Origin: Quercus robur
Lineage: Eukaryota > Streptophyta > Magnoliopsida > Fagales > Fagaceae
Reading direction: 5' to 3'
DNA: 64,000 bases
NCBI RefSeq assembly: GCF_932294415.1
Contig: NC_065543.1
Span: 30,275,530-30,339,529, forward strand
Positions 11,067-22,358 of this stretch are shown here, piece after piece. The translations under genes and the position numbers were made by a program. The notes under the pieces were generated by a model. The model was not told where the DNA came from. It saw only the letters and a list, made by a program, of their open reading frames with translations, and did no database searches. Positions within the stretch are counted from its first letter, which is position 1. The number at the start of each line of letters is the position of its first letter.

Positions 11067-12127
11067 TCAACACCAAACAGTGTCGTTAGAGTTGAGTAAA
11101 AAATAACTATCCATCCAAAGCCTCCTCAACTTAGCATTCTTGACCAGAAATCCTCCAGTTGCCTTCTTATTTTCACACAGATGATTAAAGGCAATTGTGA
11201 GCATATCTTTACTATACCCATCTGACGCCATGGCTATCACCTCAGAGTAAAGACTGGTGTAATCAACAAGCCCTCAATTGATTTCTTTCAAGGCCACAAC
11301 AATTTCCTTAAGTTGATTAGACAAATCAGTGAGAACATTATCATCATTGGGAGGTGCACAACTTCTCTTGCAGGACTTTGAAGCTGTGGACTTGGTGGTG
11401 GATGATTCTACCACATTCTTCCCCTTGTCCCCCTTATCCACCACACCCTCCTCGTTATTGTCAGCTACATTCTTAGTGTCACCATCATTCTCTTACTGTG
11501 TGTCAAAATCAACGTATGACTTAGCAAAGCCGCTTATGCCATATCCTTACTCACTACAAGGGCCAACTTATCGTACATCTCTATCATTTTGTTCAAAAAC
11601 TCGGCATGCTTATGATGCGCCTGTAAGGGAAAAAGGAACGTAGAAAATTGAATATTCACTCTAATAATTAAAATTGACTCATATAGATGCCATATTCACT
11701 CATATAATCAATATTTACTAACATAACTCAGTACACATCGCAGGAGCATCAAAATAAGACTATATTAACAAAATATTGTTGGAAGCCATACCATAACTTC
11801 CTCCTGATAGGTCTTGGCGTCGCATGTGATCATCTTGAGGTTGTTCTCCCATCCAAATCTACTCTTCTTCCGAAGAGTCTGGATGGTACTCCACATAATC
11901 CTCAATGTACGCAGCCGATTCTCCACAAACGAGGGGTAGCACTCTACCCCAAATTCAGTAGAGATGGCCTTGGCTACAGTGGCAAAAGAGCCTACCTTGA
12001 AAATGTTTGAGGACTTGTTGCCTTTCATAGCCTCTTCAACAAGTAGGATAAGCATGGTAGTGTGTATTGGGGGTAACCACCTGAACTGCTTAGAGCCCAC
12101 CTTCTCATTCTTTTTCTCTTTCAACAT
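11067..12127 (-). pseudogene. Myb/SANT-like ORF of the PIF/Harbinger element
   Basis: The first exon, from an ATG at 12127, encodes a Myb/SANT-like DNA-binding domain: FRWLPPIHTTMLILLVEEA, a VAKAISTEFGVE segment, VENRLRTLRIMW and SRFGWENNLKMITCD. It ends at GTTATG|GTATGG. An intron of 171 bp (11621-11791) ends CCCTTACAG. The second exon continues in phase 0 with KHAEFLNKMIEMYDKLALVV and a Ser/Lys-rich linker, then the C-terminal YSKDMLTIAFNHLCENKKA..LWMDSYF, stopping at 11067. At least two in-frame stops interrupt exon 2. In active relatives this protein binds subterminal DNA and helps bring the transposase to the element. Confidence 0.85.
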
Positions 12128-12501
12128 TGCCACATATAAAAATTGTATAGTGAAAGTATTACTGTGCATATGAATAACAAAACAAACACACATACAACCA
12201 TGCTTATTTGAGGAAAAAACGAATTAACTTCAATGAACTTATAAATGTGCACAAAAAACGAAACAACTATTGGAAATAACAATGTAATACTGAAAATAAT
12301 TATCCTTACACCACCATAAGTCTATAGTAAATATATTGTCCTTACACAACAGATAGTTATAATTCTCAGTGTCATTAATCATAGAAAAATACATTACATA
12401 TTACAACTATAAAAATTTGAATCACACATATTTAAAGTACTACTCTCCACTCTTGATATAATCAGACCACATGGCATGGCATATCTCATCTCTCTTACAT
12501 T

Positions 12502-13680
12502 TCACACTTTACTTTCTTTGATGGAGTCCCCACGTGAACATGTTTCTGGTTCTCCACTACTAGACTCTACTTGGTTCATTGCAGCTTCTATAATATATTC
12601 AGTAAGATCAACTCCCATGATGTGATTATGAATCACACAATATGCTAACACTACCTCCACTTGGGTTTCAAAAGACCAAAATGGTTCTGCATCCAAGACT
12701 TGAAAACGTTTCTTCAATACTCTAAACCCTCGCTCAATGGGAGTTCTCAAGGATGAGTGATGGAGGTTGAACAATTCATGTTCATTCTCAGGAGGACGAT
12801 CACTAAACTCTTTTAAGTGATATCGAACACTTCAATAAAGTGACAAAATTCCATTTTTATTACCATACCTAGCATCACCAAAATAATATTTACCTACATA
12901 TATTGAAAAATAAAACGAAATCACTACTATTCTTTAGTAAAACGAACAAAATTTATTAAAACTAATAAACCCAAAAGGTGAAGTAATCCTATAATACCTT
13001 TGGGAATTGAAAATCCCCTTGGCCTAGTAAATGCATCATTTAACACACGTGAATCATGTGCACTGCCTTCTTATACAACAAATACATAAGTGAACTTCAA
13101 GTCAAAACTAATGGTAGCTTACACATTTTGAGTGGTTCCATCTTTGCGACCACGAAACCTTCCTTGTATTTCAGGTGGCACAGATGCACAAACATGTGTA
13201 CCATCTATGGCTCCAACACAATCCTAATTTTCGATAGATTAAAAAATAAACAAAATCTTCACAATTTACAAAAATACACAAAGTCCCAATATTTACCTTA
13301 AAATATGGGAAGAACCTTCTGCTATCCCTTATCTCTGTGGGTGTATCTTCGCTAGGCAATCTTATTAGAGCTCTATATAATTTCAGAATCCCTTTAAGGA
13401 CGACCCTGAAATATCTATGAACCGTCTTAGTCGATTTATGGAACCAACTACCAATTATATGGAACCTCACACTATAACCAATTATGTCTAAGAAAATTAG
13501 CACTTGCTTACTAACGGATATGTGAATAGTAGGCCATATGTGTTCTCTCTCAGTAAGGATGTCACATAACTGGTGGAAAGCTATAGGCTTCATCCTAATT
13601 TGACTTACACAATGTCTCTCACTTTCATACAGAATTCTATTTATGTAATGCTCTCTCTCGGCTGCTAACATAAGTTGCAT
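12502..13680 (-). pseudogene. PIF/Harbinger transposase pseudogene
   Basis: Three exons can be placed. Exon 1 (13680-13297) has the N-terminal HARBI1-like region ending FFPYFK. An intron (13224-13296, GT-AG) follows. Exon 2 (13223-12998) carries AIDGTHV with the first catalytic Asp, IQGRFRGRKDGTTQNV and SAHDSRVLNDAF. After a second GT-AG intron (12894-12997), exon 3 (12893-12502) carries GDARYGN with the second Asp, VRYHLKEFSDRPPENEHELF and TPIERGF with the catalytic Glu. Splicing rejoins the frame exactly at both introns. Two stops in exon 2 and a TGA in exon 3, at a CGA-like codon, disable it. The enzyme would cut and join element ends at TTA-type targets. Exon 1 alone is still open. Confidence 0.88.
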
Positions 13681-13730
13681 TATGTAGTCATCTATGTCGC
13701 AATTTCAGATATGAGAAACAAGGGAGAAAA

Positions 13731-13842
13731 TGGCGCGGGTTCGAAAATTTTGAGGGATAAAATTGTCTTGATATAGTACGTTCATGTCAGTTTTTTGGCG
13801 CAAAACCCAAAATTAAAACCCCGCACCTAGCTTTTTGGCGCC
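13731..13842 (-). promoter_or_regulatory. E2F-like sites upstream of transposase
   Basis: TTTGGCGCAAAA (13794-13805) and TTTGGCGCCAAAA (13834-13846) match the E2F consensus TTTSSCGC. ATGGCGCGGG (13730-13739) is close to it. All three lie within 170 bp upstream of the transposase start. Whether they were ever bound is unknown. Confidence 0.45.
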
Positions 13843-15093
13843 AAAAGAAATGAAGAATACCCTTCCCTACATAACTCTAAAAAAAACAAATAAAAATCCT
13901 TCCTCCAACACAAACACAGCAACCATTTCAATTCACCCACAATGGCCCCAAAACCTATCAGAAACTCACTGTTGCCAAAAGCTCCCTCATTTCTTTTACA
14001 AACTCAAACCCACAAAAAAATCCATCCTTTTTACATCAAACTAAAACTACAAACACAACAAGCTCCCCGACCTCCAAAACCCCAAAAATAGAGCCAAAAC
14101 ATAGAAAGCTCCTTCCTTTCTACCATTAAGCCAAAAACCCAACAAAGGTCACTCCTTTTTGCCATTTCCCAACAACTACAACCCACAACAATAGCAGTGA
14201 CAAGAACAACCACAACAAGCACATACAACAACAATCGACAAGAATCAAAGAAACATAGAGACAAAGAGAGAAGGGAGGAAGCAGTGTCAAAAGGAAAAGC
14301 AAGCAGTGTGAAGGAAAGCAATAGCAAATAGAAAGACAAAATGGGTCCTAGTCCATTTTCATGCTATGCTTTTATTATTAGAATACATGCTCACATGTTT
14401 ATAGTAGCTCAAGTGTACACATGAACACCAGACACACGGCAACACCTATTCCATACAAACAGAGCATGCTTGCACAAACACATTTTCAAATAACAAATCA
14501 GAGATGTTGGAGGAGGGTAGGGCTTCACCGATGTGAGGGAGAGTTATGGCTTTATAGATTAGGTACATGCAGAGCTCGAGGTGGGCTTGGAGTGGTCGGA
14601 GGTTAGGTTGAGTGAGATGAAGAAGAAAAGGGAGAAAACTCACAAGTAGGGAGGGGATAACGGCGGCGCTGCTCATCGAAGTGTGGGGGTGGAGCTCGGA
14701 TTGGCATCGATGAACAACTGAAGCTCTCTCTCTCATCGGTGCATGGGGTGGAGCTCGAACTTGTGGTGGTTTCGCGTGAAGAGGGAGGGATGAACTGAGG
14801 TGAGCTTTGAGTGGAGTATTCGAACTGAGTGAGAGGAGTGTGTGAGGAGTGAGGAAATACTGAAATGAATTGAAGGTAAAATGAAGGTTGAAATGATTTT
14901 ACGGGTTGTGTAGCCAATTTTACAGTTAAACTGAATTCTATTTTTAGTTTGACTGTATTTTCAAGTGGTGCCAAACATGGACTCGGGTGTAAATTGCTTT
15001 CGAATTTCAATTTACCACTGAAACAAACACAGCCAAAATCATGGCCAAGAAATTATATCCACAATTTTTTTTTTTTCATATTTATAATCCTTA

Positions 15094-15490
15094 GAGAACT
15101 AGCATTGGGGGGTGTAAACACCCCCTAGTTGCTATTTTACAACCCAAAACAGCAAAAACTCACTCCATCTGAGTTTTTATACCTAAAAAAATTTGCAACT
15201 TAAGAATAGTAAGGTTGCATACCTTACTATTCTTAGGTTGTAAAGAAAATAATAATATTTAATCTTGTGGTTGTGTGTGAATAGAAAAAGATAGTGGGAG
15301 GAAAGAGAGATATAAGAATACTTTTTATTATTTTATTAGGTAATTTATATTATTTTATTGGGTTGTACGTAAAAATAAAAAATGGGATATAGGGTAAGTT
15401 GTAAAATGAATTGGTAAAATAGATAAAGTAGTATTTGAGGATGCAAAAAAAAAGGTTTTGTTTTTTTGGCATCCTTGGATGCTAGTGCTC
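15094..15490. mobile_element. Tourist-like MITE (GAGC..CTAGCATT family)
   Basis: Flanked by TTA at 15091-15093 and 15491-15493. The left end GAGAACTAGCATTGGGG and the right end, read inward, GAGCACTAGCATCC form terminal inverted repeats. Size 397 bp, no ORF. A perfect internal hairpin lies at 15201-15215 / 15221-15235 (15 bp stem, 5 nt loop). Related MITEs lie at 24786, 39318 and 56843. Confidence 0.8.
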
Positions 15491-16964
15491 TTAGAGCATT
15501 CACATTGGGAATGCTATATGCCATATGTTGGTTCAATTTAGCATAAAAGCCCAAAACAAACTCTACATCTAGACTTCTAAAAAGGTACTATTGTAAAAAT
15601 ATTTGGAATTGTGCTATAGTGCAATTCTAAATGGAATCGCACTGTACCTCAATTGTAAAACAAAATATAGTATTTTATTCAAAATGTTAGGTTTTCTCTC
15701 TCCATTCACACGACACGGTCTCTCATCTCTCTCTCTCTCTCCATCGCTGAAGCTTCAACAGTCTCTTATCTCTCTCTCCATTGCTAAAGCTTCACCAAGC
15801 CTCTCACCCTTTCCATCGCTGAAACTTCACATGGCCTCTCTGTCATCTCTCATCACACTATAGCTCAACCAATTCACCCTCACCCATCTCCATCGCTAAA
15901 GCTTCACATGGCCTCTCTCTCATCTCTCACTGTAGCTCAACCTATTCACCCTCACCCATCTCCAAATCCCTTTGCCGATTCACTCATCTCATAAACCCAT
16001 TTAACTCTTTACTTTATCACTCTCTTTTCAAACTGAGATTCTCAAGGGTTTTTGGGTTTGGGTTAAGATTTTGTTTGTATTCAAAACGAAGCTCTGTCGG
16101 TGTTGTGCTGACCGTAACACATTGTGAAAAATCAAATCAAATCAAAATCAAAGCAATATACTAGGTGGGTTTTGATCAATGTATTCTAGTTTTTGTGTTT
16201 GTGTTTCTTTTCTCTCTCTGCAAGAAAAAAAGGGATTCAGCTTGTGTTTGTGTTTGGGTTTTGATTAAAGAATTGTTGTTGATGTTTGCAGAGGTGAGAT
16301 TCAGCTTCATCACGAGAGGTTTTCGCTCTCTGTCATGGGATTTTAGAAAGTTTGCTCAGGTTCAACTTTAATTACCAGTAAGTTTCGCTCTCTATCTATT
16401 TCTCTCCCTTCTCTCTTTTCTCTTTGTTTTTATACCCTTCTATAAAACCGTTCTTTGATAAGCTCTTTTTTTTTTTTTTTCCTCACAAATCATTCAACAA
16501 CTCCTCGTTGCAAAGTTTAATAGATCTGTAATAGTAATTATTTTATTTCTTTCTACTAAAATCCCAATTTTGTTAGATAATCAGTGTTCTTGTTTAGTGA
16601 TTTTTTCTTCAACAAATTAATATGTTGTATGCAAAGGTTTTATTAGTGGTTTTTGTTGTGTTCAACTTTATGGTGTTTATTTGATTTCTATTTGTACATG
16701 TTGGCTATGTATGGGCTGTGTTTGCAAACATACTATACAAAATATATTTTGAGTTATATTTGCTATAATATTCTATTAATATTTGGCTGTGTAAAGGGCT
16801 AGTATTTTTGTAACAAAAAATTATTGTAGTATATATAGTCGAAATATATTGATTAGGAGCTGTCAACATATATTGTTTTGATTAGGAGTTGTCAACATAT
16901 ATTGTAGGATGTTATTATACGTAAGAAGCTACCACCAAAATATTATGATTAGCTTATACTGATT

Positions 16965-17572
16965 GTAAAGATACAAATAAGAATTGACTTCATACACTAA
17001 CTGTTTTAAGTTCCCTATTTAAAAGGGATGGTTATACAAGAAGACATATCACGATATGCTAATTTCTTACAAGGGGATTCCGATTTTGTGGAACTATTTT
17101 TAAGTTGAAATTGTCACCTCTAATTCAACAAAACGTGGTGGCAACTTTAGTGTAAATGAGGACCTCCTCCTCATCTCTGCATGGAATACTTGAGGTGATT
17201 GATATTTTCTCCAAGGAATACTTGAGGTCCCCAAACAACAAAGACATTGCTAGACTTTTAGCCAATGGGTAAAGATACAAATAAGAATTGACTTCATACA
17301 CTAACTGTTTTAAGTTCCCTATTTAAAAGGGATGGTTATACAAGAAGACATATCACGATATGTTAATTTCTTACAAGGAGATTCCAATTTTGTGGAACTA
17401 TTTTTAAGTTGAAATTGTCACCTCTAATTCAACAAAACGTGGTGGCAACTTTAGTGTAAATGAGGACCTCCTCCTCATCTCTGCATGGAATACTTGAGGT
17501 GGTTGATATTTTCTCCAATGAATACTTGAGGTCCCCAAACAACAAAGACATTGCTAGACTTTTAGCCAATGG
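16965..17572 (+). repeat. 304 bp tandem duplication
   Basis: Two nearly identical head-to-tail copies, 16965-17268 and 17269-17572. Only a few substitutions are visible (for example TGCTAATTTC against TGTTAATTTC). Each ends with coding sequence EYLRSPNNKDIARLLANG, which belongs to the transposase just downstream. The duplication therefore arose inside the transposase gene and is recent relative to its decay. Confidence 0.92.
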
Positions 17573-18285
17573 GTAAAGAGACGTGGATTTCCAAGGATGA
17601 TAGGGAGCATTGATTGCATGCATTGGAAATGGAAAAATTGTCCAACTGCATGGAAATGTCAGTACTCTGGTCACATTCGTGAGCCAACCATTGTTTTGGA
17701 AGCAGTGGCATTATTTGATCTTCGGATATGGCATGTATTTTTTGGGTTACTTGGGTTAAATAATGACATTAATGTATTAGAACAGTCTCCTATATTTTCT
17801 GAGCTTGAACAAGGACATGCTCCTGCAGTTAATTACTTAATCAATGGTCTTGAGTATACAATGGGATACTACCTTACTGATGGCATATATCTAAAGTGGT
17901 CAACATTTGTTAAAACAATTCCATCTCCACGAGGACAACAAAAAAAAAAAATAAAATAAAATAAAATAAAATAAAATTTGCAAAAGCCCAAGAGGCAAAT
18001 AAGAAGGATGTAGAGCGTGCATTTGGAGTGCTTCAAGCAAGATTCGCAATTGTGCGTGGACCTGTAAGATTTTTCTATAGTGAAAAACTCCAAGACATCA
18101 TGAAAGCATGCGTAATTCTTTATAGCATGATTGTTGAGGATTAGCAAGATGTAAATGAAGCAGTGGAATTAGATTATGAGCAAATTGATGACAATCCTAC
18201 CATACAACTGTCACGGGAGCACACAAAGACCCCATTGAGCATTTATGGCAATTACAAGGGGAGTTGTAGAAACTTAAGTGTGTGA
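17573..18285 (+). pseudogene. Plant_transposon-family (PIF-like) transposase pseudogene
   Basis: The frame begins RGFPRMIGSIDCMHWKWKNC, with the first catalytic Asp and the plant-specific MHWKWKNCPTAW motif, and continues through REPTIVLEAVA, GLNNDINVLEQSPIF and YTMGYYLTDGIY with the second Asp. After an (AAAAT)n expansion the frame shifts by one. It resumes KKDVERAFGVLQARFAIVRG with the catalytic Glu and ends at a TGA at 18283-18285. A TAG in EDxQD is a further stop. The 5' part is displaced by a 1-base frame change and the 304 bp duplication. Acidic DDE residues are all present, but no intact protein can be made. Confidence 0.88.
17940..17976 (+). repeat. poly(A)/(AAAAT)n expansion
   Basis: About 12 A followed by five TAAAA-type units within the transposase frame. 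It replaces a Lys-rich codon stretch and shifts the frame. Confidence 0.9.
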
Positions 18286-18329
18286 GTTATGCATGTGGTG
18301 TTTTATTGTAATTTGATATATGTACGAGT

Positions 18330-18432
18330 CTTCTAAAGATAACATTGATAGTTATGTATGTGGATTGCATCTATGTATATGTATGTGGATTTTTAAAGTT
18401 AGCAAGTTGTGTATATTTGATATTTGGCAGGT

Positions 18433-18475
<43 letters not shown>

Positions 18476-18628
18476 GGATCTTAAAAATTGGCAGGTTGAG
18501 TACATTAATATTTGGCAGGTTGCATATATATATATGTATGTGGATTTAGGTTGAGTACCTTAATATTTGGCAAGTTGCATATATATGTATGTATGTGGAT
18601 TTTTAAAATCAGCAAGTTGGAGTAAATT
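18330..18628 (+). repeat. AT-rich minisatellite, left part
   Basis: Imperfect units of about 75-85 bp with the core TATGTATGTGGATTTTTAAA..GGCAGGTTGAGTAC..TAATATTTGGCAGGTTGCATATA, three to four copies, with embedded (TA)n at 18430-18466. The array continues on the other side of the LINE. Confidence 0.8.
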
Positions 18629-20964
18629 TTTTTTTTTTTTTTGAGAAGCAATACTTTGCATTTTATTAAGCAAGGCCCTTCAAATCAGCTTGTAATACAT
18701 CAAAAACGTTTGGTGGAACATCTTCCATCCAAACTAACATATGAGGATAGAAAAGTGCTCTTCTTGCCAAAACATGAGCCACTTTATTACAATGCCTTAG
18801 AACATGTGAAAACATACAATGTTGAAGACATGAAGCAATGTATTTAACATCCTCTGCTATGTGACCAAATTGAGCTAAGGAGTGGTTTCTGCCTTGGAGT
18901 GCTTTGATGAGAATTGAAGAATCCCCTTCCAGAATAACTCTATTTACTCCTATCTCAACTACAAACTCAAGAGCTCTTCTTGCAACAAGTGTCTCTACCT
19001 CCAATACTGTTGCAGGTAAAGGTATTTGCTGTGAAAGTGAAGCCAATACCAGACCTTCTTCATTGCGTATGACAACGCCAATTCCAGCCCGGTTTTCCTT
19101 GCGCAAAAGTGCACCATCAAATTTTATTTTGACATAGTCATGGTCTGGAGGTCTCCAAGAAGAAACCAGTGTAGTTTTAGGTGGTGATGTGGGAATGTGA
19201 AGAGTGGAGAATTCCTGCAATTTTTCCCGTGCTTGTTGCAGAATTTGAGAAGGCAGCAACACATGTTTACCAAGGCAACTATTATTCTGCTGTTGCCATA
19301 TGGTCCAAACCACCATCGAAAACAACTCAGGATGCTTTTGTTCAGCCAAGATAATACTCATAATGTCAATAAAGGTTGGGTATAGCAGCAAATTTGCTTG
19401 TTTCCATTATGGGCATTTACTCCGTAAGTCTTGGAGTTTCGGCCAGGAGTATAAGGCATGAATCACATCTTCACAATGATTTTTGCAACAAACACATGTG
19501 TCTTCTTCAACTATTCTTCTTTGAACCAGATTGGACTTTGTTGGCAGCGAATCTTTACATACTCTCCACACCAAATTCTTTACCTTCGATGGAACATTCA
19601 ATCTCCAAATTTGCTGCCACAAAGGCTTCATTGCTTCTGAATTTGAAGGACCTGGTTGCTGATTTTGGAATTCTTTCTACAGAAACTTGTACCCCGATTT
19701 CACAGTATACTCACCTGTGGGATTGTGTGGCCAAGTCAGAGTGTCTTGTTGCTGTGTTTTTGGCAAGGGAATGGCTTTTACTTTGGCTGCCTCAAAGTCC
19801 ATCAGATAGTAATCCAGCAAGTCTTCTCTCCACCTACAATTAACTTGATCAATGAATAGGCTGGCTGTGAAGTTTCCTGCACCATACCAACATGGAGATA
19901 AACTCTATATGTGTCAATCCTTGGCAGCCAATTATCTCCCCAAACCCGAACAGAGTCTCCTCTTCCAATCCTCCAAACTGCACCTCTCCTTATGACTTCT
20001 CTCACTTTGATGATACTTTTCCAAGCATAAGATGCTAAGCTTGAAATCTTTGCCTCCATTACCAAGCTGTTTGGAAAGCATTTGGCTTTGAAGACTTTAT
20101 AGAATAAGGAATCAAGTTCGTGGAGAAGCCGCCATGTCTGTTTTGCTAATAAGGCGTCATTAAATCTTGGCAGCTCCTTAAAGCCGAGTCCCCCCCCTGA
20201 GATTTTGGCCTGCAAAGCTCCTGCCGGTTTATCCAATTTACCTTTCTGTTGTTGCCTCTTTGTCCCCAAAAAAATCAACGAATAAGAGACTCAATATCAT
20301 GGCATAAACCAAGGGGGTGCTTAAAGCATGACATGGTGTACATGGGGAGAGCTTGGGCAACTGCTTTGATTAAAATTTCCCTCCCCACTTGTGAAAGCAA
20401 TTTTTCCTCCCATCCTTGGAGCTTTTTCCAAATCCACTGTTTAATATTATTAAAACTTGCCTTTTTGTTCCTACCCACAAAGGAAGGCAAGCCGAGATAC
20501 TTTTCATATTGGTACACCACCTCAACCTCGAGAGCATTCTTGATTAAAATTTGCATGTTTGGTGTTGTGGATTTGCTGAAAAACAGGTTGGTTTTTGCTC
20601 TATTCACTTGTTGCCCAGATGCACTCTTATAGGTAGATAATACATGGAGTAGTGTGCGACATTTAGCTTCTGTGGACCTGAAAAAAACAAGGCTATCGTC
20701 TGCAAACAAAAGATGCGTTAGTTTAGGTCCATTTTTACAAATGGAAACTCCTTGAATGTCTCCACTATTGGCTGCCTTAGTAATCAGGCCATGTAGCCCT
20801 TCAGTACAGAAAAGAAAAAGTTAAGGCGAGAGGGGGTCGCCTTGCCTAAGTCCTCTTGAGGGTACAATATTGCCATGGGGTTCCCCATTGATCAAGATTG
20901 AATAGGTTGCTATTTTGATACATTCCATCATGAGTTTCACTCATTTATCACAAAAGCCCATCAT
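18629..20964 (-). mobile_element. 5'-truncated LINE (L1-type)
   Basis: The element lies on the minus strand. Its poly(A) tail is seen as the T run at 18627-18642, its truncated 5' end at 20964. The 9 bp sequence GAGTAAATT occurs at 18620-18628 and 20965-20973, a target-site duplication. The surrounding minisatellite reads through when the insert is removed. It codes for the C-terminal part of ORF2 (reverse transcriptase to RNase H). Length is 2.3 kb against 5-7 kb for full plant LINEs. Confidence 0.88.
18666..20960 (-). pseudogene. LINE ORF2 fragment: RT, zinc-binding, RNase H
   Basis: In order on the minus strand: RT motif RQGDPLSP (about 20850), the RT active site as FADD (near 20705), YLGLPSFVGR (20475), thumb and linker GGGLGFKELPRFNDALLAKQ, RGAVWRIGRGDSVRVWGDNWLP, a zf-RVT region with IWRLNVPSKVKNLVWRVCKD and CVCCKN..EDVIHAL, and an RNase H domain. 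The RNase H keeps KIKFDGAL, LEVETLVARRALEF, VILEGDSS and KVAHVLARRA with its acidic residues. Stops and frameshifts split it into at least four pieces (20709-20275, 20278-19802, 19631-19407, 19391-18666). The endonuclease and first RT motifs are missing. Confidence 0.9.
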
Positions 20965-20973
20965 GAGTAAATT

Positions 20974-21240
20974 GATATTGGCCGGTTCTTTCTAAAAAAA
21001 AAAAAAAAAAAAAAAAAAATTGGCAGGTTCTATATATATGTGTGTGTGTGTGTGTGTGTATGTATGTGTGTGGATTATTAAAGTTGGAAGGTTAAATACA
21101 TTGACATTTGGCATGATGCATCTATAAATATGTATGTGGATTTTATATTAATATTTGGTAGGTTTGATAGAATATATATATATGTGGATTTTTAAAGTTG
21201 GCAAGTTTGAGTACATTGATATTTGAGAGATTCTTTCTCA
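20974..21240 (+). repeat. AT-rich minisatellite, right part
   Basis: Continues the array of 18330-18628 with about three more units (GGCAGGTTCTATATATATG, GTGGATTATTAAAGTTGGAAGG, GTGGATTTTTAAAGTTGGCAAG). An A run at 20996-21019 and a (GT)n at 21041-21060 are embedded. Confidence 0.8.
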
Positions 21241-21586
21241 AAAAAAGAAAAAAGAAAAGAAAAGAAAAGGTGGTTGGAAAGAAATGTGACCGTTGGAATC
21301 AAAATCATTATTTAAAAAAAGGATGGTTGGAAAGATTAAAAAATAATATTTTAATAAAATGTCAAGGAAAATGTGACCGTTGGAATTATGCTAAATTTGA
21401 AAAAAAGTGAGTGTTAGAAAGAAATAATAAAGAAAGATTAAAAAAATATATATTTTAATAAAATGGTAGAATAATAGAGTTTTGAAATGTTGGGTGCATT
21501 ATAAAATATTATGATTTAATTGATAAAGTAATTTTTTGAGATGGTAAAATAGGATGGGAAAACGTTGTCAGGTGTTAATGCTCTTA

Positions 21587-22358
21587 CTAGTCCATTCAAT
21601 TTGAGACCCAAGTGACAGGTGTCGATTTAGTTAAAGCAATTTATTTTGCTTTTGAATTAAAAAGAAAAAAAAAATGTTAGAAATATAAATTATTTTATAA
21701 ATTTTTTACAAATTGCTAACGTTATGACTAATTATTGATAAATGAAAATGTAATATTAATGATGAAGCTAGATGTAGTCAATAAAAGATTAACCGTATCA
21801 ACATTTTGTAAAAATATTGTAAAACAATATGTACCATTCCTCCAAACAAATTTACCTTTGGAATCACGTGTACGTCCCATTCTTCCTTTTGATGCGTAAA
21901 GAAAGAAAAAAGCAAAAACGCGTCAAAGCCGCGTCAAAGCCGTGTGGGGTGCTTTTTTCCACGTTGCCAAGTAACAACACAGCATCTGTCACCATTTGCC
22001 AATTTAAAAATTTTAGAATATTAAATAATAAACAAATATTTTAAATCGTTGCATTAAAAAAATATGGATAGAGTTAGTTTAATAACTAAAATGCATAAAC
22101 ATCTCCTAAATTGTGTTTAAATCAAATTGAATCTTTCTTGTTTTAATTTGAAAATTCTAATTTGAAAATGAGTAAAATGATCATTTTTCAAAATTTTGTT
22201 AGTTAATTATTTAATTGGAAGGTAAATGCATTTCATTCTAAATAATCACACAACCCAATTTTCATGATTTTAAAAACCGAATCACTAGCTATTTAATAGG
22301 AAAATAGATCATTTTTCAGTTTTTTTACTGTTCCAATTATCCACATGAATGATTATGT
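21587..22358. other. AT-rich spacer with foldback remnant
   Basis: No gene. At about 21665-21830, sequence such as TTATAAATTTTTTACAAATTGCTAAC and TTTGTAAAAATATTGTAAAAC resembles the interrupted sequence at 24660-24785 / 25414-25470. It is probably a dispersed foldback repeat. Confidence 0.45.

Larger units (their letters stand above)
10363..15034 (-). mobile_element. full-length decayed PIF/Harbinger transposon
   Basis: The ends are imperfect terminal inverted repeats. The left starts GGCTGCATTTGAC and the right, read inward, GGCTGTGTTTGTTTC. Similarity continues inward (TAAATTCATTTTCG against TAAATTGAAATTCG). AAA lies on both sides, a possible eroded 3 bp target duplication. The 4.7 kb body carries both proteins known for this superfamily, on the minus strand: a DDE transposase and a Myb/SANT-like protein. 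Stops in both make it non-autonomous now. Confidence 0.8.
15494..21583 (+). mobile_element. PIF/Harbinger element with Plant_transposon-type transposase
   Basis: The left end GAGCATTCACATTGGGAATGC and the right end, read inward, GAGCATTAACACC are inverted repeats bordered by TTA (15491-15493, shared with the MITE to the left, and 21584-21586). Inside are a pyrimidine-rich leader (15690-16460), a duplicated segment, the transposase pseudogene on the plus strand, a minisatellite and a nested LINE. The ends match several MITEs in the window, so those may be deletion derivatives of this kind of element. Confidence 0.62.

Noticed and set aside
11329-11643. Plus-strand ORF of 104 codons
   Set aside because: It is antisense to the second exon of the Myb-like transposon gene.
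14031-15010. ORFs of 96-135 codons in the PIF element's 5' region
   Set aside because: Low complexity (Leu/Val/Ser-rich), overlapping in several frames, no match to transposon proteins; likely leader or non-coding sequence of the element.
17429-17674. Minus-strand ORF of 81 codons
   Set aside because: Antisense to the duplicated transposase segment and the DDE region.
18430-18610. Minisatellite as centromeric or telomeric repeat
   Set aside because: Only about six or seven imperfect copies inside a transposon, with no TTTAGGG units.
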